Part shown: one piece after another, positions 34,693 to 43,749 of the stretch
How positions within the stretch are numbered: position 1 is the stretch's first letter
Layout of the letters: every line of letters begins with the position of its first letter
DNA from: Allomuricauda sp.
GTDB lineage: Bacteria > Bacteroidota > Bacteroidia > Flavobacteriales > Flavobacteriaceae
DNA: 64,000 bases
Assembly: GCF_028280385.1 (NCBI RefSeq)
Contig: NZ_JANQLX010000013.1
Location: 1-64,000, forward strand
Direction: 5' to 3'
Notes under the pieces: generated by a model
The model's database searches: none
What the model was told of the DNA's origin: nothing
Seen by the model: the letters and a program-made list of their open reading frames with translations, nothing else
Made by a program: the position numbers and the translations under genes

Positions 34693-35802
34693 ATGAAAAA
34701 AATATTGACGATTGCCCTGGGTCTTGTACTACTGGCTTCCTGTAATTCCAAACCGGAAGGTTTTACACTTAACGCCACGGTGACCGGAGAATTGGAGAAT
34801 GGAACCAGGGTTTTTCTAAAGACAACGGATTCCATCAACCAACTGATAGATGTGGATACCACCACTGTGGAAAATGGAGCGTTCAGTTTTACCGGGATGC
34901 AGACCGAACCCCAACTTCACTACCTATTTGTTGGGAATCTACGAGGCAATATTCCCTTAATTGTTGAAAACGGGACAATAGACTTAAAGTTCCAGAAGGA
35001 CAGTTTGAGTTTTGCAAGGTTAAAGGGAACACCACAGAACGAACTGTTTATGGAGTTTTTGGGTGAATCACGCAAACTTTCCGACCGGGCCCGGTCCATG
35101 CAGGACGATATGCGTATGGCTGCTCAGCAACAGGATACCGCTACCGTTACCGCTTTACGGGAAGAGTACATGGAATTCCAGGATGATGTCAAGAATTTTA
35201 ATATCGACTTTGCAAAGGACAACCCAAATGCCCTTATATCGGTACTTATCATCAACAATTTGATGATGAGCAAAAGACTTTCCATGGATGAGATCAAAAA
35301 GCTCTACGAAGGATTGACTCCCGAAATGAAGGCCTCAGCCCCGGCAGAACAGCTAAAAAAACAATTGGATCAAGCCAAGAATACTGAAATAGGAGGCGTT
35401 GCCCCCGAGTTTTCGGCCCCTACCCCTGACGGTGAGTTATTGGCCTTGAGCGATGTAAAGGGCAAACTTACTTTAGTGGATTTTTGGGCGGCTTGGTGCA
35501 GACCCTGTAGAGCGGAAAATCCGAATATTGTAAATGTGTACAACAAATACCACGACAAAGGTTTAAACATCATAGGGGTATCCTTGGACACCAGGGCGGA
35601 AGATTGGAAGGGAGCTATTGAAAAAGATGGGTTGACCTGGAACCATATCTCCAATTTGAAACGTTTCCAAGATCCTGTGGCCAGATTGTACAACATCAAT
35701 GCGATTCCGGCGGCATTCCTTTTGGATGAAAACGGGGTTATTGTTGCGAAGGATTTAAGAGGTCCGGCCTTGGAAGCAAAAGTGGCCGAATTACTCAATT
35801 AG
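34693..35802 (+). CDS. TlpA-like thioredoxin lipoprotein with DUF4369 domain
   Basis: 369 residues. Lipobox LLASC (about Cys16). Residues about 22-120 form the beta-rich DUF4369 domain usual in Bacteroidota, and a helical linker leads to a thioredoxin-fold domain (about 232-369) with the active site WCRPC (Cys269, Cys272). A cis-Pro lies in NAIPAAFL. It is a periplasm-facing disulfide reductase of the TlpA/ResA type; its targets are unknown. The gene ends before a strong terminator at 35825-35852. Confidence 0.88.
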   Translation: MKKILTIALGLVLLASCNSKPEGFTLNATVTGELENGTRVFLKTTDSINQLIDVDTTTVENGAFSFTGMQTEPQLHYLFVGNLRGNIPLIVENGTIDLKFQKDSLSFARLKGTPQNELFMEFLGESRKLSDRARSMQDDMRMAAQQQDTATVTALREEYMEFQDDVKNFNIDFAKDNPNALISVLIINNLMMSKRLSMDEIKKLYEGLTPEMKASAPAEQLKKQLDQAKNTEIGGVAPEFSAPTPDGELLALSDVKGKLTLVDFWAAWCRPCRAENPNIVNVYNKYHDKGLNIIGVSLDTRAEDWKGAIEKDGLTWNHISNLKRFQDPVARLYNINAIPAAFLLDENGVIVAKDLRGPALEAKVAELLN

Positions 35803-35824
35803 AAAGAACAAAATTATGTATTCA

Positions 35825-35852
35825 AGCCGGGGTCTAAATCCCGGCTTTTTTA
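35825..35852 (+). terminator. Intrinsic terminator after the TlpA-like gene
   Basis: AGCCGGG (35825-35831) pairs with CCCGGCT (35840-35846), followed by a T-run to 35851. Confidence 0.75.
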
Positions 35853-35856
35853 TGCA

Positions 35857-36507
35857 CTAGATCTTGCCCATTTTCTCCAACACAAATAGGATCACAATGG
35901 GAATGGCCAACAGAATCACCGTAAAGGTGTCCGTGCTAATAAGTTCAGGTTTAAAAAGAAGCGCTGTGGCGTAGCCCCCTATAGCTCCCCCAAAATGCGC
36001 AGAATGGCCAATGTTTCCCGCTCTACTTTTCATTCCATAAATGGAATACAACATATATCCTATCCCCAAGACGTATGCTGGAAAAGAAATAGGAATAAAA
36101 TATAAGGACAAGGGCATGTCCGGGTTTAGAAGAATAGCCGCATACAAAATACCGGTCACCGCACCACTTGCACCCACCGCGCTATAATAAGGTTCATCCT
36201 TATGAAAAAAAAGTGCCAATAGACTTCCTCCCAATAAGCTTGTAAAATAGATGATCAAAAACTTAATGGGACCAAACCAATTGATCACCACATGTGCAAA
36301 GAAGTACAGGGTGAACATGTTAAAAAACAAATGCATGGGGTCAACGTGCAGAAAACCAGAGGTAAGCGCCCGCTCCTTTTGTCCAGCCCGAATTCCATTG
36401 ATGCTAAACTTGTAACGATTGAAGAAAACACTGTCGTTGAACCCCTTGATGGATACAAGGACATTGGCCACCATTATTGCAATTGTGACGGCATGTAAAT
36501 TATGCAT
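35857..36507 (-). CDS. Rhomboid family intramembrane serine protease
   Basis: 216 residues with six membrane segments. The catalytic dyad is visible: Ser114 in GASGAVTG and His171 in HSAHFGGAIGG. HLFFNMFTL (His60, Asn63) supplies the oxyanion-hole region. It cleaves membrane-spanning substrates within the inner membrane; the substrates are unknown. It is convergent with the TlpA-like gene and divergent from the acyltransferase gene at 36561. Confidence 0.88.
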   Translation of the reverse strand: MHNLHAVTIAIMVANVLVSIKGFNDSVFFNRYKFSINGIRAGQKERALTSGFLHVDPMHLFFNMFTLYFFAHVVINWFGPIKFLIIYFTSLLGGSLLALFFHKDEPYYSAVGASGAVTGILYAAILLNPDMPLSLYFIPISFPAYVLGIGYMLYSIYGMKSRAGNIGHSAHFGGAIGGYATALLFKPELISTDTFTVILLAIPIVILFVLEKMGKI

Positions 36508-36536
36508 GCGCTAAAAGGTTTGGCATCAAATATAGC

Positions 36537-36544
36537 TATATTTG
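36537..36544 (+). promoter_or_regulatory. -7 promoter box of the acyltransferase gene
   Basis: TATATTTG, a perfect TAnnTTTG match, 16 bp before the ATG at 36561. A TTTG at 36519-36522 is closer than the usual -33 spacing. Confidence 0.5.
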
Positions 36545-36560
36545 CCCACAAGAATTACGT

Positions 36561-37457
36561 ATGCAGCTGGTTGTTTTTATACTTGTTTACCCCCTACTCT
36601 GGCTGGTTTCCAGACTTCCTTTTAAAGTACTTTATCTTATTTCCGATGCGGTATTCCTCTTGCTTTATGGCATAGTGGAATATCGGAAAAAAGTGGTCCG
36701 TTCCAATTTGGAACTGGTGTTCCCGGACAAAACCCCAGCTGAACGAAAAAAAATGGAGAAGGCATTTTACAGACATCTTTGTGATATGTTCCTGGAAATG
36801 ATAAAAACCATGGGGATTTCGAATGCCCAGCTGCAAAAACGCTTTGTATTCACCAATATTGAGGTACTTCACAAGCTGGAGCATAAAAACCTAAGTGTTA
36901 TGCTCATGTTTCCGCATTATGCCAGCTGGGAATGGGTAATTGCACTGGACAAACATATCGCTTCAAAGGGTTATGCCATCTACCAAAAAATTGGCAATAA
37001 ATATTTTGATAAGTTGATAAGGGACATCCGACAAAAGTTTGGCACCACCTTGATTTCCACCAAGGACACCAAGGAAATTGTGGCCAAAAACAAAGAAACG
37101 GGTCAATTGAGCATGTACGGAATCTTGAGCGATCAATCGCCAATGGTAAAAAAAGCGCATCTCTGGACGCCCTTTATGGGCATTACGGTTCCTGCGCATA
37201 CGGGTGCCGAACTCTTGTGCAGAAAGCTGGATTTGCCAGCAGTCTATCTGAAGGTGACCAAATTAAAACGGGGGCACTACCAAGGTACATTCAAATTATT
37301 GTCAGAAGAACCAAGGAAACTCCAAGAATTTGAATTGACCCGCATGTTTCTCAAGGAAGTGGAAGCTTCCATAAACGAAGCTCCCGAGTTCTATTTTTGG
37401 ACCCACAAAAGATGGAAACACAAGGACAAGGTGCCTAAGGAATTGAGAAACACCTAA
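36561..37457 (+). CDS. LpxL/HtrB-like lipid A acyltransferase
   Basis: 298 residues. An N-terminal membrane anchor (about 5-35) is followed by the lysophospholipid acyltransferase fold. The catalytic HX4E motif is FPHYASWEW (His119, Glu124), and GILSDQSP (about 189-196) and PFMG are conserved further on. It transfers a secondary acyl chain to the lipid A precursor at the inner membrane's cytoplasmic face. It is separated by 5 bp from the following alpha/beta hydrolase gene, so the two are probably co-transcribed. Confidence 0.85.
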   Translation: MQLVVFILVYPLLWLVSRLPFKVLYLISDAVFLLLYGIVEYRKKVVRSNLELVFPDKTPAERKKMEKAFYRHLCDMFLEMIKTMGISNAQLQKRFVFTNIEVLHKLEHKNLSVMLMFPHYASWEWVIALDKHIASKGYAIYQKIGNKYFDKLIRDIRQKFGTTLISTKDTKEIVAKNKETGQLSMYGILSDQSPMVKKAHLWTPFMGITVPAHTGAELLCRKLDLPAVYLKVTKLKRGHYQGTFKLLSEEPRKLQEFELTRMFLKEVEASINEAPEFYFWTHKRWKHKDKVPKELRNT

Positions 37458-37462
37458 ACAAC

Positions 37463-38332
37463 ATGCCCAAAAGGAAAAGGAAATTTCTCAAGCGCAAAAT
37501 TCTTGGTTCGTTGGTTCTGGCCTATGTTCTATTTGCCAATTCCTGCATGACCATGCGGACTTCTTCAAAAGACACCAAATTATTTTTCGCTGAGCACGGA
37601 GTGGATTATCTGGAGCACACGGTGGCAGTGGAAGGCACCGAAATCCATTACATCCAGACCGGACAACAAAACGCCCCTACACTTGTATTCATACACGGGT
37701 CACCCGGAAGCTGGGATGCCTACAAATCCTATTTGACAGACTCTGTATTGACCAAAAGATTTAGACTCATTTCCGTAGACCGTCCAGGATTTGGGAAAAG
37801 TGATTTTAGAAGGAGTATGGCATTGGAACCACAGGCACTATTGCTAAACCGACTGCTCTCGGGTTTGGACAACGGAAAGAAATTTACCCTTATCGGACAC
37901 TCTTATGGAGGGCCCTTAGTGGTTCAAATGGCATTGGAACAACCCGAACTCCATTCCCATTTGGTAGTCTTGGCAGGCGCTCTGGATCCTGCCGCAGAAA
38001 AGCCTGAAAAATGGCGAAAACCGTTGACTTGGTTCCCATTGAAATATTTGGTTCCGGGTGCTTTGAAACCCTCCAACGATGAGCTTTGGATGCTCAAAGA
38101 GGACCTGAAGCAGCTGCAACCCCGTTTATCCGGACTGAAGCTTCCTACATTGGTCATACATGGCAAAGAAGACAAATTGGTGCCTTACCAAAATGTGGGG
38201 TTCATGAAGCATGAATTTTCCAACGTTGACCGGTTAAAGGTGATCCCCATAGAAAACGAAAACCACTTCATTGTCTGGACGCAGGAACACCTCATTAAAA
38301 AGTCCATATTGGACTGGGTTGTAACGGATTAA
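37463..38332 (+). CDS. Alpha/beta hydrolase
   Basis: 289 residues. A basic N-terminus (PKRKRKFLKRK) precedes a hydrophobic segment with a possible lipobox (FANSC), so it is membrane-associated or exported. Core motifs: HGSPGSWDAY (oxyanion region), DRPGFGKS, nucleophile elbow GHSYGG (Ser147), Asp in HGKEDKLV and His in NHFIVW, so a complete Ser-Asp-His triad is present. It is an esterase or lipase-like enzyme with unknown substrate; its coupling to the LpxL-like gene hints at lipid work. Confidence 0.82.
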   Translation: MPKRKRKFLKRKILGSLVLAYVLFANSCMTMRTSSKDTKLFFAEHGVDYLEHTVAVEGTEIHYIQTGQQNAPTLVFIHGSPGSWDAYKSYLTDSVLTKRFRLISVDRPGFGKSDFRRSMALEPQALLLNRLLSGLDNGKKFTLIGHSYGGPLVVQMALEQPELHSHLVVLAGALDPAAEKPEKWRKPLTWFPLKYLVPGALKPSNDELWMLKEDLKQLQPRLSGLKLPTLVIHGKEDKLVPYQNVGFMKHEFSNVDRLKVIPIENENHFIVWTQEHLIKKSILDWVVTD

Positions 38333-38410
38333 AACTTCTGTTGGTAAGTTGACCCTAGTTGTTGGTCTAAATTACATGGCAAAAACAAAGCAATTCCATA
38401 TACTTCAAGT

Positions 38411-39403
38411 ATGGAAATCATTTCTGCTTTATTTGATGAAATTTTAGGTTTTCTTGGAGTAACCCAAGCTCTGGAAATCCTGCAGTCCGGGGATTATAGC
38501 GCATTTAGAACCTACGAAGGGGTAGCTTCCTTGATTTACCCCATAATACCCCTACTCCTATTGTTGGAGTTTGCCGTTGGTCTTATCTACAAAAAACCCC
38601 AGATCAAGGTATACAAGGTCAATTTTCTGATCTATATTTTTAATCGATTTGTGGGCCGTTTCATATCCATTGCCATGGTTACCTTTTGCATTGGTTTTTT
38701 TAGCCAATATGCCATTCTTCAGACCAGTCCAACTTGGTACTGGTTTATTTATGCTTATATCATCTGGGAATTAGGGCATTTTATTTACCACTATTTGGGG
38801 CACAAAGTACGGCTGTTCTGGTGCCTGCATTCCACCCACCATGCTCCCGAGGAAATGAACCTATCCGTGACCCATGCCCATTTTTTCCTGGAGGCCCCTT
38901 ATGCCGATGTCATCCGGACCACGGTCTGTATCCTTTTGGGCGTTCAACCGGAAATGTTGTTTGCGGTGATGTTCATAGATGGCACTTATGGGGCATTTAT
39001 ACACATTGGGGAAAACATGATCAAGGATGCACGTTTCGGTTTCTTGAACAAAATCATGCTCACCCCTTCGCACCACCGGGTCCACCATGCTAGGAATCCG
39101 CTGTACATGGATACCAATTTCTGTAACCTGCTCAACATTTGGGACCGCGTCTTTGGTACCTATCAAGAAGAACAGCGAAGCGTTAAAATAGAATATGGGA
39201 TAACCCGGGAGATGGACTCTGGTAATTTTTGGGATGTATATTTTGGAGAAATCGTTGCCCTGGTAAAAGATGTGGTCAAAGCACCGGGGATCACCAATAA
39301 ATTTCTCTACTTGCTCATGCCACCAGGCTGGAGTCATACTGGGGACCATAAGACAGCAAAAGTGGCGCGGAAGTCCTACCTGGATACCCAATCCAGAGTT
39401 TAA
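38411..39403 (+). CDS. Sterol desaturase / fatty acid hydroxylase family protein (second copy)
   Basis: 330 residues, integral membrane di-iron family. His boxes: HFIYHYLGH, HSTHH (about 141-145), and HHRVHH preceded by a run of conserved His and Asn. It has several membrane helices. It is a distant paralogue of the enzyme at 11426-12304, about 30 residues longer, and lacks the Fnr-type operator upstream. It likely hydroxylates a lipid; the substrate is unknown. It follows the alpha/beta hydrolase gene by 78 bp. Confidence 0.83.
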   Translation: MEIISALFDEILGFLGVTQALEILQSGDYSAFRTYEGVASLIYPIIPLLLLLEFAVGLIYKKPQIKVYKVNFLIYIFNRFVGRFISIAMVTFCIGFFSQYAILQTSPTWYWFIYAYIIWELGHFIYHYLGHKVRLFWCLHSTHHAPEEMNLSVTHAHFFLEAPYADVIRTTVCILLGVQPEMLFAVMFIDGTYGAFIHIGENMIKDARFGFLNKIMLTPSHHRVHHARNPLYMDTNFCNLLNIWDRVFGTYQEEQRSVKIEYGITREMDSGNFWDVYFGEIVALVKDVVKAPGITNKFLYLLMPPGWSHTGDHKTAKVARKSYLDTQSRV

Positions 39404-39470
39404 ATATTTCCCAAAATTTGGTGGTTCACTGTTTTGTTTCCTAAATTGAAATCAATTCAAAAACCAAAAA

Positions 39471-40010
39471 ATGAAACAGTTATCAACCTTTGTGCTCTTG
39501 TTCTGCATGGCCATCAGCTTCGGACAAAAGAAAAATACCGTATCCCAGGAAGTTGTGGAGGCCATCAAAAAAGACGTTTGGATCCCATTTATGGAATCCT
39601 ACAATGAGCTTGACCCAAATAAGCTTAAATCCATTCACTCCCAAGAAATTGTAAGAATCACCATTGATCAAAATGTTGTTAAATCTGGGGAAAGTTATTT
39701 GGAGCACTTTGCCGGCTTCCTAAAAAAAGTGAAGCAAAATGGCGGTAAGGTCAGTATTGCCTTTGCCATAGAATCCACGGCACTGGATGAAAGCGAGGAA
39801 ATCGCCTACCAGACCGGTTATTACCGCTTCAGTTCCCAAGGCAAGAACGATGAGGAAATGGTAGTTAGAGGTTATGGCTATTTCAACGTGGGATTAAAGC
39901 TGGAAGATGACGGATGGAAAATTTGGCTTGATTCCGACAAGAAATCCGACATCTCCCACAAGGATTTTAGCAACCACAAAACTTTGTACGAACTGAGCGG
40001 ACCGTCTTAG
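39471..40010 (+). CDS. Hypothetical exported NTF2-like protein
   Basis: 179 residues with a Sec signal peptide (cleavage after SFG, before QKK). The body (helix, then curved sheet: PFMESYNELDPNKLKSIHS; then paired strands ending in DDGWKIWLDSD) looks like the NTF2/SnoaL fold of DUF4440-type proteins, but the assignment rests on pattern only. It is probably periplasmic. Its stop codon overlaps the stop of glmM by 4 bp, tail to tail. Confidence 0.6.
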   Translation: MKQLSTFVLLFCMAISFGQKKNTVSQEVVEAIKKDVWIPFMESYNELDPNKLKSIHSQEIVRITIDQNVVKSGESYLEHFAGFLKKVKQNGGKVSIAFAIESTALDESEEIAYQTGYYRFSSQGKNDEEMVVRGYGYFNVGLKLEDDGWKIWLDSDKKSDISHKDFSNHKTLYELSGPS

Positions 40011-41398
40011 TCCAACCCAGCCACCTCCTTGATCTCCGAGATAATCCTATCCGCTAGGGCATCTGCCTCTGATTGGGATTTAGCTTCGGTATAAATACGG
40101 ATTATAGGTTCTGTGTTGGATTTTCGCAGGTGGACCCAATTTTCCGGAAAATCGATTTTAACGCCATCAATGGTGGAAACCTCTTCATTGCGATATTTCT
40201 GGTGCATGGATTCCAGCAAGGCATCTACATCCAATTCTGGGGTGAGCTGAATCTTCTTTTTGCTCATGAAATAGCTAGGATAACTCGCTCTTAATGCTGC
40301 AACCGTACCTCCTTTTTCAGCCATTAGCATCAGAAAAAGCGCTGTGCCCACCAAAGCGTCCCGGCCATAATGACTTTCGGGATAGATGATTCCGCCGTTC
40401 CCTTCACCTCCAATGATTGCGTCGTTGGCCTTCATTTTAATCACCACATTGACCTCCCCTACGGCTGCAGCTTCATAGGTTCCGCCATGCCTTTGCGTTA
40501 TATCTCGCAGGGCTCTTGAAGAGGATAAATTGGACACCGTATTGCCCTTGGTCTTGCCCAATACATAATCCGCACAGGCCACCAGGGTGTATTCTTCCCC
40601 AAACATCTCCCCCTCGTTGCTGATAAAAGCCAAACGGTCCACGTCCGGATCTACAACAATGCCAAAGTCGGCTTTTTCCTTGACCACCATATCACAAATG
40701 TCGCCCAAATGTTCTTTTAGCGGCTCTGGGTTATGCGGGAAATGCCCGGTTGGTTCACAGTACAGTTTAACCACCTCTACCCCTAGTTCTTCCAACAGCT
40801 TGGGAATAGCTATCCCTCCAGTGGAATTGACGCCGTCTACAACAACCTTGAATCCTTTTTGTTTTATAACCTCCTTGTCCACCAAGGAAAGGTTCAATAC
40901 TTCATCGATATGGATATCAATATAGGAGTCATTTTTCGTGATCGTACCCAACTGATCCACTTCAGCAAAATCAAAATCTTCCTTTTCGGCAAGTTCAAGA
41001 ATGATTGCACCCTGGCCAGCATCCAAGAATTCACCTTTTTCATTCAACAATTTTAGGGCATTCCACTGTTTTGGGTTGTGACTTGCTGTCAAAATGATTC
41101 CCCCATCCGCTTTTTCCAAGGGCACTGCGATTTCCACGGTGGGAGTGGTGGACAATCCCAAATCAACAACATCAATTCCCAATCCAACCAAGGTGGACAC
41201 TACCAAGTTTTGGATCATTTCGCCGGAAAGGCGCGCATCACGACCAATTACCACCGTTAGTTTTTGCTTACCTAAATACGATTGAAGCCAGGTTCCATAA
41301 GCAGCGGCAAATTTTACCGCATCTAAGGGCGTTAGGTTGTCATTGGTCTTTCCTCCTATGGTTCCGCGAATTCCGGAAATTGATTTGATGAGCGTCAT
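40007..41398 (-). CDS. glmM: Phosphoglucosamine mutase (GlmM-like)
   Basis: 463 residues of the alpha-D-phosphohexomutase family. The phosphoserine loop is TASHNPKQWNALK (Ser106). The metal-binding loop DPDVDRL lies near residue 250, and the sugar loop GEGNGG near 336. The C-terminal phosphate-binding loop RKSNTEPIIRIY is intact. It interconverts glucosamine-6-phosphate and glucosamine-1-phosphate for cell-wall precursors; phosphomannomutase activity is an alternative, since Bacteroidota enzymes of this type are hard to separate. A perfect minus-strand -7 box lies at 41418-41425. Confidence 0.85.
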   Translation of the reverse strand: MTLIKSISGIRGTIGGKTNDNLTPLDAVKFAAAYGTWLQSYLGKQKLTVVIGRDARLSGEMIQNLVVSTLVGLGIDVVDLGLSTTPTVEIAVPLEKADGGIILTASHNPKQWNALKLLNEKGEFLDAGQGAIILELAEKEDFDFAEVDQLGTITKNDSYIDIHIDEVLNLSLVDKEVIKQKGFKVVVDGVNSTGGIAIPKLLEELGVEVVKLYCEPTGHFPHNPEPLKEHLGDICDMVVKEKADFGIVVDPDVDRLAFISNEGEMFGEEYTLVACADYVLGKTKGNTVSNLSSSRALRDITQRHGGTYEAAAVGEVNVVIKMKANDAIIGGEGNGGIIYPESHYGRDALVGTALFLMLMAEKGGTVAALRASYPSYFMSKKKIQLTPELDVDALLESMHQKYRNEEVSTIDGVKIDFPENWVHLRKSNTEPIIRIYTEAKSQSEADALADRIISEIKEVAGLD

Positions 41399-41417
41399 AT
41401 TGTTAAAAAATTTTTTG

Positions 41418-41425
41418 CAAATATA
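41418..41425 (-). promoter_or_regulatory. -7 promoter box of glmM
   Basis: Plus-strand CAAATATA, which is TATATTTG on the minus strand, 19 bp before the ATG. Confidence 0.55.
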
Positions 41426-41483
41426 AAGGGCCGCACCCGATTCCGTGTTTCGAATTTGTAAATTTCAATTTCAAAAAAGGCCT

Positions 41484-42077
41484 TTGAATTTTCTGGCGCA
41501 CATATATCTTTCATTCGATGACCCCCAAATAACACTTGGGAATTTTTTTGCCGATCATATTCGGGGCAATAAGTACAAGCATTTTCCAGAAGGTATCCAA
41601 AAAGGAGTCATATTGCACCGGGCAATTGATACGTTTACCGATTCGCATCCCATTGCCAAGCAAAGCAGTAAGCGACTTCATAAAAACTACAGCCACTACA
41701 GTCGGGTAATCGTTGATATTTACTACGACCATTTTTTGGCCAAGAATTGGCCTGATTACTCCAAGGTTCACCTTAAGGATTATGTGGAGAAGTTTTATGA
41801 CCTATTGGAAGATAACTATGGACTTCTGCCATTGGCCACGCAACGCATGGTTCCCTACATGATTTCCAACAATTGGTTGTATAGTTATGCCAGTTTGGAT
41901 GGTATTTCAAAGGTGTTGGACGGTATGAACCGAAGAACAAACAACAAATCCAAAATGAATTTTGCCATATTGGACCTTGAGGAACATTATGGCGCCTTCG
42001 AAAATGAGTTTAAGCTTTTTTTCGAGGAATTGATTACCTTTTCCCGACATAAATTCAACTCCCTATGCGAAGACTGA
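41484..42077 (+). CDS. ACP phosphodiesterase-like protein (AcpH/DUF479 family)
   Basis: About 197 residues from a TTG at 41484, which gives MNFLAHIYLS, the usual start of this family; a GTG at 41445 would add 13 unconserved residues. Conserved: GNFFADHIRG, HRAIDTFTDSHP (metal ligands of an HD-like fold), VDIYYDHFLAKNW. Members remove 4'-phosphopantetheine from acyl carrier protein in E. coli; for this clade the activity is inferred. It overlaps the start of the gamma-glutamyltransferase gene by 13 bp. Confidence 0.78.
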   Translation: MNFLAHIYLSFDDPQITLGNFFADHIRGNKYKHFPEGIQKGVILHRAIDTFTDSHPIAKQSSKRLHKNYSHYSRVIVDIYYDHFLAKNWPDYSKVHLKDYVEKFYDLLEDNYGLLPLATQRMVPYMISNNWLYSYASLDGISKVLDGMNRRTNNKSKMNFAILDLEEHYGAFENEFKLFFEELITFSRHKFNSLCED

Positions 42078-43747
42078 TTTTTGCACTTCCACTTCTCTTT
42101 TTTATCCATTGCAAACAACAACCTGCTTCCCCTACCGGACTGGTCACCGAAAAGGCCATGGTGGTCAGCGCACGTGTAGAGGCCTCCAAAATTGGCTCAC
42201 AAATCATGCAGCAGGGAGGCAATGCTTTTGATGCCATGGTAGCAACCGAACTGGCATTGGCCGTGGCCTATCCGTACGCAGGTAACTTGGGCGGCGGTGG
42301 ATTTATGGTGTACCGAAAAGCTAACGGCAACATTGGGGGTATAGATTATAGGGAGAAGGCACCCTTGGCAGCCCACAAGGATATGTACTTGGATTCACTT
42401 GGCAATGTAATACCCAACATGAGCACATTGGGCGCAACGGCCGTAGGTGTTCCGGGAACAGTGGCAGGTGTGTTCGCTGTGCACGAAAAAATGGGGTCGC
42501 TTCCCATGTCTGAGTTGATCAAACCGGTAATAGCCCTGGCCAAAAGAGGAGTGGTGGTCACGAAAAAACAAGAAGGACGCATCAAAAAGTATCAGGAGAA
42601 GTTTGTGGAGGTCAATGGGGACAGTACCAAGTTTGCACAGCATTTTAAAGCGGGTGACACCATCAAATACCCAAAATTGGCAGAAACCCTGACCGCCATT
42701 TTACAACGTGGAAAGGATGGATTTTACAAAGGCGAAGTGGCTGAAAAATTGGCCAGTTTTATCCAGGAAAAAGGTGGTTTCATCACTACAGAGGACTTGG
42801 CTCGTTATGAGGCCAAATGGAGAGAGCCGGTGGTCTTCGCCTATAAAGATCTAAAAATGATTTCCATGAGTCCGCCGAGCAGTGGTGGTGTAACCATCAA
42901 TCAGATTTTTAAGATGATCGAACCCCACGAAATTGGAAGTTACGGTCACAATTCCCAAAAATCCATCCAGCTTTTTACAGAGGCTGCACGTAGGGCCTAT
43001 GCCGATAGAAATTATTTTTTGGGAGACCCGGATTTTGTGGATATTCCTTTGGAATATCTTTTGGACAGCACCTATCTGCAAAGGCGTATGGGCGATTTTA
43101 CCTTTGACAAGGCGACCTTATCATCCGCAGTGGGCCATGGACATGTAGAAATTGTGGAAAGCACGGAAACCACCCACTACTCCATTGTGGATGCAGAGGG
43201 TAACGCCATTTCCGCAACCACAACGCTTAATGGAGGTTACGGTTCCAAATTGTATTCCGAAGAACTTGGTTTTTTCCTCAACAATGAAATGGACGATTTT
43301 AGTTCCAAACCAGGGGTGCCCAATATGTTCGGATTGATTGGTGCGGAAGCCAATAGTATTGCCCCGGAAAAACGCATGCTAAGCAGTATGACCCCTACCA
43401 TAGTTGAAAAAGATGGAAACCTATATATGGTTGTGGGCACTCCTGGAGGCTCAACGATCATAACCGCAGTGGCGCAGACCATACTCAATGTTTATGAGTT
43501 TAACCTCAGTATGCAGCAGGCTGTAAATGCCCCTCGATTTCACCATCAATGGCTCCCAGATGTAATCACTTTTGAACCAGATGGTTTTTCAAAAAAACTG
43601 ATAGAAGGACTAAAAGCCAAGGGGTACACCATTAATGAAGGCACCACTCCGGTAATTGGAAAAGTGGATGCAATCAGGGTACTTCCGGACGGAACCTTGG
43701 AAGGTGGGGCAGATCGTAGGGGCGATGATACCGCAGTTGGTTTTTAA
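42065..43747 (+). CDS. ggt: Gamma-glutamyltransferase
   Basis: 560 residues. Lipoprotein-type signal (FFIHC, about Cys17). The autoprocessing site is intact: Thr369 in ETTHYSIVD becomes the N-terminal nucleophile of the small subunit. The downstream residues that bind the gamma-glutamyl group (NNEMDDFS, LSSMTPT, GTPGGS) are also present. It hydrolyses or transfers gamma-glutamyl groups from glutathione or other gamma-glutamyl compounds in the periplasm. It overlaps the AcpH-like gene and is followed after 2 bp by an ATP-grasp gene, so a shared operon is clear. Confidence 0.92.
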   Translation: MRRLIFALPLLFFIHCKQQPASPTGLVTEKAMVVSARVEASKIGSQIMQQGGNAFDAMVATELALAVAYPYAGNLGGGGFMVYRKANGNIGGIDYREKAPLAAHKDMYLDSLGNVIPNMSTLGATAVGVPGTVAGVFAVHEKMGSLPMSELIKPVIALAKRGVVVTKKQEGRIKKYQEKFVEVNGDSTKFAQHFKAGDTIKYPKLAETLTAILQRGKDGFYKGEVAEKLASFIQEKGGFITTEDLARYEAKWREPVVFAYKDLKMISMSPPSSGGVTINQIFKMIEPHEIGSYGHNSQKSIQLFTEAARRAYADRNYFLGDPDFVDIPLEYLLDSTYLQRRMGDFTFDKATLSSAVGHGHVEIVESTETTHYSIVDAEGNAISATTTLNGGYGSKLYSEELGFFLNNEMDDFSSKPGVPNMFGLIGAEANSIAPEKRMLSSMTPTIVEKDGNLYMVVGTPGGSTIITAVAQTILNVYEFNLSMQQAVNAPRFHHQWLPDVITFEPDGFSKKLIEGLKAKGYTINEGTTPVIGKVDAIRVLPDGTLEGGADRRGDDTAVGF

Positions 43748-43749
43748 GT